Positions 8,862-17,104 of a stretch of DNA of 64,000 bases are shown one piece after another. Source of the DNA: Collinsella sp. An268 (lineage in GTDB: Bacteria; Actinomycetota; Coriobacteriia; Coriobacteriales; Coriobacteriaceae). Every line of letters begins with the position of its first letter. Position 1 is the first letter of the stretch. Location of the stretch: NCBI RefSeq assembly GCF_002159765.1, contig NZ_NFJH01000011.1, positions 34,904-98,903 on the forward strand. Direction: 5' to 3'. The translations under genes were made by a program, and so were the position numbers. The notes under the pieces are model-generated. The model did not search any database. It was given only the letters and a program-made list of their open reading frames with translations, and was not told where the DNA came from.

Positions 8862-9836
8862 CTAGGCGGTCAGCTCGTAAACGGTGCTTCTGCCCGCTCC
8901 GCGTTTCTGGACAAGCCCGCGCTTGATCAGCTCGCCCAACATGCGAATCGCCGTCGTCTGCGAGACCCCCAGCGCCTTTTGCACCTCGCTGCGCGTCCGG
9001 GCCCCGTCATGCAAAACAGCCAGCAGACGGTTTCCCGCAATCGAGTTACCGTCATCCCCCGCTTGGTCACCTGCACCCAAAGGAGCATTGCGGTTGGGAA
9101 GCAACACCGTGAAGGTGTTCGGCGTCAGGCGGATTTGAGGCGAAACGTCAGACCCATCATAGCTTGCGCGGATGCGGCCGATTCCTGTTCCGTACGCCTC
9201 GATGAGCTCAAGCCTGAACAGGACGTTCGCGAGCATCTTGTTACGCGGGATCGAGATGTGCGCGTCTAGATCCGCCTCCTCTATCCCTAAGGGCAGCCCT
9301 CCCGGCGAGACGATCTCCATCCCACCTGGCATAACCGAGACAAGCGTCGGTCCCGAAAGTGCATATTCTCGGTGCGCAACAGAATTGACCAGCGCCTCAC
9401 GCATAGCAACCGGCGGCACATCATAATAGTCGGTGCGCTCAAGCCCTTCGAACGTCGTGCGGAAACGGTTGCAGCGCTCCATGAAGGCGTAGGCATCCGC
9501 CAGCTGCTTCAATACAGAACCCGCGTACTCCTCTCGCGACATAAAGGTATTGCGCGCGTCATCCGCAAACTGGGCAGCCTTCACGGTCGGTGGGCATTGG
9601 TCCGAAAGCAGTAGCCCTAAATTGGTATAGGTGCCATCTGGGAGCGCGATGCCCAGCGTCCGAAACTCCCCCTCACCAAATGCCAGACCCTTGCGTGTAA
9701 ACTCATCGCTGGCATAGGCAAAGGTCAGATCTTGGCGCAGCGAAGGACGCACCTCGAAGGCGTCTCCTTCCGTCTCCTGCACCATGCGCAGAATCGCCGT
9801 CTCTGTAGCAGGGACGCTCGACGCCCCACTTCTCAC
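8862..9836 (-). pseudogene. 5'-truncated COG2865-type ATP-binding transcriptional regulator
   Basis: Open for 324 aa from a GTG at 9836. The readable part holds the HATPase_c_4 region (MREALVNSVAHREY, then MEIVSPGGLP and IEAYGTGIGRI) and a C-terminal winged helix (QKALGVSQTTAIRMLGELIK), ending KRGAGRSTVYELTA. Normal members start with an AlbA_2/Schlafen-like domain of about 120 aa. Here homology seems to continue upstream of the GTG (SEGVF, before VRSGASSVPAT), but a TGA stop lies about 17 codons before it and no ATG with an RBS is present. The AlbA_2 domain has therefore been lost. Function would be ATP-dependent gene regulation, but this copy is probably dead or makes a fragment. Confidence 0.7.
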
Positions 9837-10217
9837 AAAGACCCCCTCTGATCGCGGCCTATCGATGCGAGGTAATAAGGGCGTCTGAACTCAGTATGTG
9901 CGCTTGCGCCAGCGTTCATGCTAACGCCCTTTCTAGCCATCTAACTCTTTCTAACCACATTACGGTGGTTAGAAAGTTAGAAGGCGAGAGCAGGTTGTCA
10001 GCCAACATTTCTAGGCCATATGACATAAGCCGTCCCTCCTAAAGAGGCAAGATGGGACAGCTGTAAGGTACTCAAAGGCTTCAATTCTCATTGCATCACG
10101 ACCACGAGGCAATACCATGAAACATCGGGTAGTAATGGCCAGCATTGTCTTCGCACAGACAAGATGCCTCGGTTGAATAACCTTCCCGATCATGCAGACG
10201 CATTATTCCGAACTTTA
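9837..10217. other. 381-base gap without a convincing gene
   Basis: AT-richer than the DNA to its left. It contains the lost 5' end of the truncated regulator, an inverted repeat at 9941-9980 and otherwise no reading frame with a ribosome binding site. It marks the left border of the AT-rich stretch reaching to about 17.8 kb. Confidence 0.6.
9941..9980. repeat. AT-rich inverted repeat CTAACT..TTCTAACCAC / GTGGTTAGAAAGTTAG
   Basis: The left arm, CTAACTCTTTCTAACCAC at 9941-9958, pairs with GTGGTTAGAAAGTTAG at 9965-9980 apart from a 2-base bulge. The half TCTAACCA/TCTAGCCA also occurs just upstream (9931-9940). It lies at the broken 5' end of the truncated regulator and could be its old operator, or the scar of the event that removed the N-terminus. 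Confidence 0.6.
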
Positions 10218-11051
10218 TCACCGATTCGCGTATGTAGGCATCGCCTTCTCCGCATTATAAGATCGGTCCGCATCAAGCGCCGTAATAAGAGAGCTCTCAA
10301 GCTCATCAAGGTTCTCTAAAGCACACGGATAGAGTAGGACATAAACGTGTTGCTTGTACTTAATGTCAGCATAGACGTCCACGTTACCCCGGCCAGTAAT
10401 ATCAGCCAGGATGCTCTCCCCCATGTTTTTCGATTTGCCGATGAAGATATCCCTGAACGAGCTATAGTCATCCTTCTTAATTGCACCCGAATACGTTGCC
10501 ATTGCATAGCATCCGCAATACGCAAGATAACCGCCTATGGGGTCGAGCTTCTCCTGCGTTTTGCAATTCTCGATGAATTGTGAAACGGACATGCGGATTC
10601 CAGCGCCGTCCAGCAAAGCACGGCGCGCCTCTCTGCGCGCCTTCTCCTGCGCCCGAGCGTCTGCAGCGTCCCGAACAGAGGCGACTACGGCACCACCGCG
10701 TTCGCCAACCGCACCAGCGGCGCCCCTAACTGCTTTGGCAGCTTTTGAAGCGCTCTCACCTACTATATCTGGCACCTTATCATGCAGCGCGCCTGCTGCC
10801 TTCTGAACAAGCGGCGCGGCTTCCGGCAGTTTTTCGAGCGCCGGTCTAGCAAGCTTGGCATACTTCACAGCTTTTGCGGCCACTTTTACTGCCGCCCCGC
10901 CGCCCGGGATAAGGCCAACTGCGATATCGACTATATCAATCACCGCATTCGCTGCGTTGATGTAGTCATCAGCGGATCTTGTAGGTCTCTCTTGGACTGC
11001 AGCCACATCAGAAGGCTGATTGGTGGACCCCACACACGCTTCCTTCACCAC
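10218..11051 (-). CDS. Hydrophobic/Ala-rich protein fused to a degenerate GIY-YIG-like domain
   Basis: Encodes 277 aa from a GTG start with RBS GGGGAG 7 bases away. Residues 1-30 are polar. Residues 32-150 form an Ala/Lys/Val-rich amphipathic stretch with one hydrophobic part (IDIVDIAVGLIPGGGAAV) that recalls LEA-like or pore-forming toxin segments. Residues 176-266 look like a GIY-YIG nuclease domain: GCYAM at 180-184 for GIY, DIFIGKSKNM at 201-210 for YIG, GRGNVDVYADIKY at 220-232, Glu252 in the LESSLI helix and Asn266 in SYN. The Arg normally found after YIG is absent (GESILAD), so catalysis is doubtful. Low GC compared with flanks. Function unknown; a defence or toxin role is possible but not shown. 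Confidence 0.6.
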   Translation of the reverse strand: MVKEACVGSTNQPSDVAAVQERPTRSADDYINAANAVIDIVDIAVGLIPGGGAAVKVAAKAVKYAKLARPALEKLPEAAPLVQKAAGALHDKVPDIVGESASKAAKAVRGAAGAVGERGGAVVASVRDAADARAQEKARREARRALLDGAGIRMSVSQFIENCKTQEKLDPIGGYLAYCGCYAMATYSGAIKKDDYSSFRDIFIGKSKNMGESILADITGRGNVDVYADIKYKQHVYVLLYPCALENLDELESSLITALDADRSYNAEKAMPTYANR

Positions 11052-11120
11052 AATGCAACTCCCCTTTCGGCAACTCCCTGAATGGACCTGTTCACAAGCT
11101 CCCCCTTTACATTGGTAAAC

Positions 11121-11780
11121 TCAAGCGCCACCACAATCGTCCACTAGACCGATGAGCGTCAGCCCGAGGAGCATCCCCGGAATCAAGTGCCCGTATGAAC
11201 CGTAGCTAACGTAGACGCAGCTGCTATATTTCTCCCCTGCCGGTGCGGAAGCTCGAAGTAACGTCATTATCTTTTTATTTCCGTCTGCAACCGTATATTT
11301 CTGCACCATAAGCGATATGTCTTTCCGGTCGAAATACATATCCCAGCCTAAAGGCTCAAAAACCATAACCACCCGGAACGGAGTCCTTAGGTTTTTCATT
11401 GCTCGAGAAAGGTTCATATTACATAAATCATAATCAAGTTGGTGCTTGCCTGCGGTCCCCTGGAATGAATAACGGGTACGCACGTTATCACCATCAGGGT
11501 ATGAGCGCATATGAAAGGAGACTGTTCCATCGACACTTTCAGCTGATGCGGTCCTTTCATTCCACCGACCCCCACCTGTAGCAGATAGGATCAAAGCTCC
11601 ATGTTCATTGAATACGTTAACGGTCTTTTCTCCGTGCCTCTTTTGGCGAGGCACCAGCTTGAGTGTCAAAAGATGGGGAAACTCGAGAGCGTCTAACGCC
11701 TCTCGAATTGCATGCTTAGATTTTTCAGGATAGGATTCGACAAATTCAACAGCTTGGCCTATCTTCTGGAACAGCCCCAT
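11121..11780 (-). CDS. Hypothetical protein, beta-rich with hydrophobic C-terminus
   Basis: Encodes 219 aa with RBS GGGAG. The N-terminus (MGLFQKIGQAVEFVESYPE) is helical. Residues 35-175 alternate in a beta pattern (LTLKLVPRQ, NVFNEHGALILSATGG, RVVMVFEPLGWDMYF) that recalls the single-domain LURP-one/tubby-like fold, though I am not sure of it. The last 30 residues contain a short hydrophobic stretch (LIPGMLLGLTLIGLV) followed by DDCGGA. It is AT-rich like its neighbours, and its RBS spacing pattern (GGGAGTTGTAG) resembles that of the genes on either side. No function is assigned. Confidence 0.55.
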   Translation of the reverse strand: MGLFQKIGQAVEFVESYPEKSKHAIREALDALEFPHLLTLKLVPRQKRHGEKTVNVFNEHGALILSATGGGRWNERTASAESVDGTVSFHMRSYPDGDNVRTRYSFQGTAGKHQLDYDLCNMNLSRAMKNLRTPFRVVMVFEPLGWDMYFDRKDISLMVQKYTVADGNKKIMTLLRASAPAGEKYSSCVYVSYGSYGHLIPGMLLGLTLIGLVDDCGGA

Positions 11781-11825
11781 CTACAACTCCCACATCGCAA
11801 CGAAACACAATTAGCCTCGCAAAAG

Positions 11826-13595
11826 CTATCGATCTTCGAGTAATACGGGATCTAAATCAACCCACATTCCGTTGTCGTTCCATCCGTCAACTACAGCTGT
11901 AATCCGCACCGGCTTACCAGCATCCAAGATACCACCCTCGTATTCCATATCCCAACGGCTGACGTCGGTAAAGCGGAAGTATGGACCTACAGACGGGCTC
12001 GTATCAACGTTCCCCGCGAGAAAGAGCACGTCAAATCTCGTATCAAAATCGCCGTGGTTTTGAATGTCCGCGATGTACCCATCGAACTGGATTGTCTCTC
12101 CCCAATATGACGATGCGAACCCTGAGGCATCATCAACCGACTTAGAGAGTAGCTCTTTCAAGTCTGGACAATTATCGACCGTGAGAATCGTAGGCTCCGA
12201 ATCGCGCCCATCGTTCTGCGGCTCCGACGAGCGAGTCACTACCGTCTCAATAGTCACCGTCTCTGCAGGGTCAAAAGTATCGGTAGTTGTGAAATTGGAA
12301 TTCCCAAATAATAGCCACCCAATAGTGACAGCACTTACGCCAAGTTGATCAGAGGAAGAATCAGCCTCCCGCTCCTCAATGACAACGTTAGTAAAGCCCG
12401 CACTCGTAAACTCGTCCCGCACCTCATGGGCATCCCTACCGAGTAATGAAGCAGCGCTTTCCGGTGGATGGACATCCCCCATCTTGTGCACTGTCAATAG
12501 CACATCAGCATCGGCGTAGTACTCATCACCTGCTGAGATGCTGCGTTCCCCATCTACCGAAACGCTCTGCAACGTGTCAACAAGAGCTCCTTGAGCCGGC
12601 TCTAGGTCATCAGATTCTTCAATTTCGATTTCCGTGAAGCCGGCGTCCCGCAATGCCGCTTTGGCATCATCCACCTTCATGCCGTCAATATCATCGGAAC
12701 CAAATGGCATATTGACGTGCGGCACTTCTTCAAGCTCAACCTGGCTATTTTCACAGCGGATTATAAATCTAAAGTCTGTATACATTGACGTATCGAACGA
12801 TAGGGACCCGTCAACCGAGGCATCCTCTTCCGATTCAGCTCTCAGCGTGTGCCTACCAGACTCGAGACGTACCTCATACGATTCGCTTTTCCCATGGTCG
12901 AGCGTTGCGACATGAGCATCATCTACATACAACACGACATCATAAGTACTAAAAAACCAGTTCTCTTTACAGTCAATGGCAATGTTTACCTGCTCACCTG
13001 TTCCACCGACTTCCTGACTCAGCTCTTCGGGCTCACTTGTCGCGGTAATTGCCGTTTGAGAGGAACCTTTATCCTGCTGACTATCCTGCACCGCAAATAA
13101 CCAGAGAACGCCAAGCCCCAGTACAAAGACCAGCCCACATATCACAAAGAAAGCCATCTCGTTGGCAGGTTTGTCTCCACCGCCAGAATCTAGTGAGGCA
13201 GGCCGATCAGCTTGATGCCCTTCACTTGTTTTGCTGGATTGGGTTTGAGGCGACGGTTCGTTTGCCCTGCGATCGGATTCTCGTTTTTGTCGCGCAGCAC
13301 GAAGCGCAGCGATCCTCCGCTCCAGCTCTTCAATCTCGTTATCAACTTCTTGCCTATCTGAGTCTCTCTCGCTAGAAGCCGACACCCGCAGCTCTTCTAG
13401 ATGGGAGCCGTCTGGATTCTCGCCCTGCGCAACCTTCTCCGGCTCCCCATCATCCGGAGCTGTATAAGAGGCAAGGGTCTCCCCAATCTCCTCAAGGGAC
13501 AAGTCCCGCGCCTTTTCGCCCGAGCTCCCCTTTGCCTTTGCAAATGAAGTTTCAACCTTGTCTATCGCAGCCCTTGCCTTGTCGAAGATATTCAT
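11826..13595 (-). CDS. Membrane-anchored DUF4839 protein with PASTA-like repeats
   Basis: Encodes 589 aa from MNIFDKARAAIDK (RBS GGGGGAG). Residues 1-145 are cytoplasmic and include a coiled coil at about 80-110. A single membrane helix lies at 148-169. Outside follow a PEGA-like beta domain at about 205-290 (DVVLYVDDAHVATLDHGKSE), then two PASTA-like units (VPHVNMPFG...AKAALRDAGFTEIEI and LLGRDAHEVRDEFTSAGFTN) and a C-terminal DUF4839 domain from about 490 (NCPDLKELL, GETIQFDGYIADIQNHGDFD). PASTA units usually bind cell-wall fragments or act as spacers. The protein probably sits in the membrane and monitors or binds something outside. Encoded in the AT-rich stretch. Confidence 0.75.
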   Translation of the reverse strand: MNIFDKARAAIDKVETSFAKAKGSSGEKARDLSLEEIGETLASYTAPDDGEPEKVAQGENPDGSHLEELRVSASSERDSDRQEVDNEIEELERRIAALRAARQKRESDRRANEPSPQTQSSKTSEGHQADRPASLDSGGGDKPANEMAFFVICGLVFVLGLGVLWLFAVQDSQQDKGSSQTAITATSEPEELSQEVGGTGEQVNIAIDCKENWFFSTYDVVLYVDDAHVATLDHGKSESYEVRLESGRHTLRAESEEDASVDGSLSFDTSMYTDFRFIIRCENSQVELEEVPHVNMPFGSDDIDGMKVDDAKAALRDAGFTEIEIEESDDLEPAQGALVDTLQSVSVDGERSISAGDEYYADADVLLTVHKMGDVHPPESAASLLGRDAHEVRDEFTSAGFTNVVIEEREADSSSDQLGVSAVTIGWLLFGNSNFTTTDTFDPAETVTIETVVTRSSEPQNDGRDSEPTILTVDNCPDLKELLSKSVDDASGFASSYWGETIQFDGYIADIQNHGDFDTRFDVLFLAGNVDTSPSVGPYFRFTDVSRWDMEYEGGILDAGKPVRITAVVDGWNDNGMWVDLDPVLLEDR

Positions 13596-14095
13596 ACAAA
13601 ACTCCCCCACAGCACCAAGTCCTTTTCATTTGGTTTCTATGGGACATCTCGGCCCACAATGAAGCGGCTGCGAGTAACAACGCTCTCTTGATCATGCACA
13701 TACCCGCACAATGGAACAAGCACCTTTGATTGGGTGAACCCTAGAGAGCGTCAATTCATGAGCGCAAGAGTCCCTATGAAACCTTGCTTCATCATACCTT
13801 AGGTATGTTCACGCAGCGGGTTGTTTGAATTGCTGTACTTCGTACCCAACTCGAAAACCCTTAAGAGAGACGTGACCAGTTCGCGCGTCTTATTAAGCAG
13901 GCCTGCAAGTCGGTACAGATGCTGCGAGTTCCCAGCCGGTTCAAAACATGCCGCCAGCAACCCTGACCTCGCATAAGCAGCAGGTATCGTGAAGCTCAAA
14001 TTCGCGCCAAATCCTAAAATGCTGCACGTGGCAAAACGAGTTATCACCGGAGAGATTTAGCGCCCATGGCGACAAACCTCTCCGGTACGAAAAAC
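13596..14095. other. 500-base gap: promoter region plus terminator, no gene seen
   Basis: The left part (13596-13800) is AT-rich upstream DNA of the DUF4839 gene. A short minus-strand frame at 13799-14047 starts with GTG but has no ribosome binding site and no recognisable sequence. The right end holds the hairpin at 14046-14086. Confidence 0.5.
14046..14086 (-). terminator. Hairpin downstream of the DUF6591 gene
   Basis: ACCGGAGAG at 14046-14054 pairs with CTCTCCGGT at 14078-14086, with a long loop. On the minus strand it is followed within 15 bases by a short T-run (CGTTTTGCC). It lies just after the stop of the gene ending at 14096. Confidence 0.55.
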
Positions 14096-15157
14096 CTACT
14101 GAGCCACACTGAGGAGCTTTGCGTTTATCCTTCCGGTTACTTCCAGGTAGTACGCATAATCTGCCGCCGACAGGCTATTCTCATCGATGTCATCCATCGA
14201 CTGCATCATGTCGGAATAACGCGTCATCATCTCGGCGTATTGGGCCAACAGCTCAGGTGAGCTGGCATCTGCCTGATACGCCGCCATGAAATCAGCGTAC
14301 TCGTTAAAGAAGGCCTCGTAGCTGTCCATCGTAGCCTTAAAATCGGGGCTCACACCACTGGCATCCGCTGCGGGCGCCTCCGGCGCAACCGGCTCGGCAG
14401 CAGTATCCGCTTGATCAGTACTCCCCGTATCGGTCGACGCATCCTCCATGGGGGCAGAGATTGAAATCCCCATCATACCGAACCGCTTCCACGTGAGGCT
14501 CACGTGCACACCTGCAGCATTATCGGCGTGGAAAAAGTCGTCTCCCTTATCGTAATCCACAGTGAAACCCGCTCCCATGCAGGTGTCCGCATAAGCGCTA
14601 AATGACTCCGCCGTGAGGCCGTCGACGGTTGCGGTAAATTGCGATCCGCTGTTAACGGTAACCAAACCATGGATCGAAGGAGGAGCTGGCACCGAAGCCG
14701 CAGGTCCCACCGCAGGCCAAGCGAAATCAGCCATCTCCAGCGCAGCTTCGAGGTCGATGTTCAAGCTCTCGCTGCTCGAATAATAAGAGAGCGATAGATG
14801 CTCGCCCTCCTCCGTGAAGGCATCGAAACTATCTGACTCGCTTTCGATGTCCACCGTAAAGCCCTTGTCCTGGCACTCCTGAACATATGTCTCATATGCG
14901 TCAGCAGAAACCTCATCGATACTCGCAGACAACTGGTCTTCGTCATTAATCACAACGGTTCCCTTGGTGCTCGGAGGATCGGGGAGGAGCTGTGCCAACC
15001 CGCTCGACGGCCACTGTAAATCTTCCGAGCCGCCTCCCGAACAGCGGCTTATCGCCCCTCCTACAATCGCTATCAGAATGATGACGGCAATTGCGATAAG
15101 GCAGCCACGACGTTTCCGCGGCGATTTCTTGCCTGTGGACGCTGCTTCCCACTCCAT
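14096..15157 (-). CDS. Membrane-anchored protein with duplicated domain and DUF6591 tail
   Basis: Encodes 353 aa from MEWEAASTGKKSPRKRRG (RBS GGAG). A positively charged start is followed by a membrane helix at about 18-37 (CLIAIAVIILIAIVGGAI), then RCSGGG; this is an anchor rather than a clear lipobox. Two similar units of about 85 aa come next: WPSSGLAQLLPDPPS to the first LNIDLEA, and WPAVGPAASVPAPPS to ISISAP. An acidic linker follows, and the end is a helical DUF6591 domain (SPDFKATMDSYEAFFNEYADF, SAADYAYYLEVTGRI). DUF6591 proteins occur widely in gut Firmicutes and Actinobacteria; their role is unknown. Two copies of a palindrome lie 65-112 bases upstream. Confidence 0.7.
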   Translation of the reverse strand: MEWEAASTGKKSPRKRRGCLIAIAVIILIAIVGGAISRCSGGGSEDLQWPSSGLAQLLPDPPSTKGTVVINDEDQLSASIDEVSADAYETYVQECQDKGFTVDIESESDSFDAFTEEGEHLSLSYYSSSESLNIDLEAALEMADFAWPAVGPAASVPAPPSIHGLVTVNSGSQFTATVDGLTAESFSAYADTCMGAGFTVDYDKGDDFFHADNAAGVHVSLTWKRFGMMGISISAPMEDASTDTGSTDQADTAAEPVAPEAPAADASGVSPDFKATMDSYEAFFNEYADFMAAYQADASSPELLAQYAEMMTRYSDMMQSMDDIDENSLSAADYAYYLEVTGRINAKLLSVAQ

Positions 15158-15221
15158 TGGTACTCCAATCCCCAAACGGCAATTCGTCAGCTTGATTGTG
15201 AGTTCGAAGCGCATTGAATTC

Positions 15222-15239
15222 TTCAGCTGGCAACTGAAT
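15222..15239. promoter_or_regulatory. Palindromic operator candidate, copy A
   Basis: TTCAGCTGGCAACTGAAT, a near-perfect odd palindrome of the form TTCAGTTGSCAACTGAA (one mismatch). It lies 65 bases upstream of the DUF6591 gene start and about 230 bases upstream of the divergent HTH gene. Confidence 0.6.
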
Positions 15240-15251
15240 CGAATGCACGGT

Positions 15252-15269
15252 ATTCAGTTGGCAACTGAG
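15252..15269. promoter_or_regulatory. Palindromic operator candidate, copy B
   Basis: ATTCAGTTGGCAACTGAG holds the perfect core CAGTTG-G-CAACTG. Its centre is 30 bases from copy A, close to three helical turns, so two dimers could bind on one face of the DNA. Confidence 0.65.
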
Positions 15270-15466
15270 GGATTCGGAGTTATCATCACACAAACTCGAA
15301 CTGTCGGTCTCATGGGGCGGACTGCACACGGCTGAACAACGGGTTTGACGGGAAAGACTGCCAAGCCCGTTTTCAACGTGCACATGGGATGTTGACGAAC
15401 AACTTGGGCCATCCCCATCGATGGCATCAGGCGCGTACAGAGTCATGCCGACGTGAGGGGAGGGTT

Positions 15467-15970
15467 ATGGCAGACTGGCTGTCCACTGAGGAACTGCTTC
15501 AACGGCTGCGCAGCGCTGCTTCCCCTGACGACTATCTTGAGCATGGGGCGACGGTCGAATGCACACTGCAGGCGTATCTCAACCGCTTGCTCGAAAAGAG
15601 AGGGATGCGGCGCGCAGAGGTAATCCGAGCCTGCGGTCTTCATCCCACCGTTGTATATGACATCTTTGCAGGTAAAAGCCGTCCCGGCCGTGACCATGCC
15701 ATCATGCTCGCCTTTGGTTTACATGCTTCCCTTGATGAAGCGCAGCAGATCCTGCATCTAGCAAACAATGCCGAGCTCTGGCCCAACACCAAACGCGACG
15801 CCATCATTATCTGGTGTCTTGAGAACGGCAAGACGCGAGCCGAATGCGACGACGAGCTTTGGCGCTTACACGAAAAGACGCTGCTCAAAACAGATAAGAG
15901 ACCTAAATCCCTAGAATCTGGCGCTTCTTTGCCGCAAACTCCTCCTCAGTCACAACACCAGCGTCCATAA
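15467..15970 (+). CDS. XRE-like helix-turn-helix regulator (paralogue of the one at 19.6 kb)
   Basis: Encodes 167 aa from MADWLSTEELLQRL (RBS AGGGGAGGG). An N-terminal helical region (residues 1-45) is followed by the HTH at about 50-80 (MRRAEVIRACGLHPTVVYDI). Then come FAGKSRPGRDHAIMLAFGL, a helix with LLHLAN-type pattern, and ELWPNTKRDAIIIWCLENG. It matches a regulator family seen in clostridia and Coriobacteria beside Ser/Thr kinases, and it is clearly paralogous to the protein at 19602-20060. The last 23 residues are Pro/Gln/Ser-rich and overlap the end of the convergent SPFH gene by 68 bases. It could bind the nearby palindromes, though this is inference only. Confidence 0.8.
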   Translation: MADWLSTEELLQRLRSAASPDDYLEHGATVECTLQAYLNRLLEKRGMRRAEVIRACGLHPTVVYDIFAGKSRPGRDHAIMLAFGLHASLDEAQQILHLANNAELWPNTKRDAIIIWCLENGKTRAECDDELWRLHEKTLLKTDKRPKSLESGASLPQTPPQSQHQRP

Positions 15971-17096
15971 GACCCTTGAGCTTCTCGAGCAGCTCGAGCT
16001 GTGAAGCAAAGTCATCAGGAGCTGACTGGTCCCCCGGTTGACCGTCCTGAGGTGCAGAAGCTCCCGGTGCGCCCGACAGCATCGCTCCCGCCTGAGACGC
16101 GTTTACTGGATTTAGCCCGCTCGCAAGGTTCATGCCAAACAGCATGCCGCCAGCATCTCCCAAGCCATTATCCCTAACCCCCTGAGCAATCATCTGCTGA
16201 GCGGCAATATTTGCGGCGGTCTGGGACACATCCTCATAAGCCCTGACGCTCATCCGCTGCTCGGCAAACTGCTGAATCAGCGCGCGCGACTGCTCGGAAA
16301 GCTCGATGTTCTCAATCCCAACCGAAACGAGCTCAAGGCCAAAGCGCGCCGCCCAGGTTCCGGCGTTCGCCGTATCCTCCACGATTCGCCCGCGAATTTC
16401 ATCTGCCTGCGAGGGCAACATGGACACACGGTACTGCGACGACAGCTCTCCCACTGCGACAATGAACGAGTGGAGAAACTCAGTAAGCATCTGAGAACGT
16501 ACCGCCGGATCATTAAAACTATAAGAGACAACGCCTGCGGGAACAAAATTCCGGACGAATAGGACCGGATCGGTTACCTTCACCGAAAAAGAACCATATG
16601 AGAAGATCTCGAGATCGCACTGGTAGTACGAGTCGTTATACACCAAGGGGCCACGCGTACCGAACTTGATGTTGCGAATCTCGCGCAGGTTTACAAATGC
16701 AACGCGCTTCTCTTCGGGCGACATGCCAGAAAAACCAAAGCGCTCCCCCGCTTCGTCGAGCAAGATCTTACCGATGCCCTTGCTCTTGCGACTTTGCTCA
16801 TCAAATACGCTCGCTTCACCATCGCGATACTCGTAACCACCGGGCTCAGTAATTACCTGTTCGATTCCCGATTGGCTGAAAATGAAGGCGGCCGTGTTCT
16901 CGGGAATAAAGATAATCGAACCGGTTGAGAGAATGTCATCGCTCCCTCGGTTTGCCCCAAACCCACTCTGCTCACGCTTACGAATACCTGGAGCAACGAC
17001 CGTGTGCTCGTCAAAGGGAGCTGATGTGACGACATCCTTCCACTGGTCGGCAAGCATGCCCTCAAAGGAATCGAATGCTGAATCCAAGATACCCAT
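15903..17096 (-). CDS. SPFH-domain protein with C-terminal SHOCT domain
   Basis: Encodes 397 aa from MGILDSAFDSFEG, with AGGAG 6 bases upstream; the frame is open upstream but overlaps the previous gene. Residues 20-330 match the YdjL/virion-core-protein-like branch of the SPFH superfamily: an N-terminal SVIIP-like part (GSIIFIPENTAAFIFSQSGI), FGTRGPLVYND, then an SPFH body ending in long helices (IQQFAEQRMSVRAYEDVSQ). A Gly/Ala-rich linker leads to a SHOCT motif at about 365-397 (LEKLKGLMDAGVVTEEEF). Such proteins are thought to form membrane-associated oligomers. It is translated with the zinc-ribbon gene 8 bases upstream, so the two probably work together. Confidence 0.85.
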   Translation of the reverse strand: MGILDSAFDSFEGMLADQWKDVVTSAPFDEHTVVAPGIRKREQSGFGANRGSDDILSTGSIIFIPENTAAFIFSQSGIEQVITEPGGYEYRDGEASVFDEQSRKSKGIGKILLDEAGERFGFSGMSPEEKRVAFVNLREIRNIKFGTRGPLVYNDSYYQCDLEIFSYGSFSVKVTDPVLFVRNFVPAGVVSYSFNDPAVRSQMLTEFLHSFIVAVGELSSQYRVSMLPSQADEIRGRIVEDTANAGTWAARFGLELVSVGIENIELSEQSRALIQQFAEQRMSVRAYEDVSQTAANIAAQQMIAQGVRDNGLGDAGGMLFGMNLASGLNPVNASQAGAMLSGAPGASAPQDGQPGDQSAPDDFASQLELLEKLKGLMDAGVVTEEEFAAKKRQILGI

Positions 17097-17104
17097 GATA
17101 TCTC

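Noticed and set aside
10011..10193. Minus-strand frame of 60 codons upstream of the GIY-YIG-like gene
   Set aside because: No RBS and odd composition; not similar to anything I recognise. It might be debris of the truncated regulator, but that cannot be shown.
13799..14047. Minus-strand frame of 82 codons in the AT-rich stretch
   Set aside because: GTG start without an RBS, no recognisable sequence, and the start overlaps a terminator hairpin.
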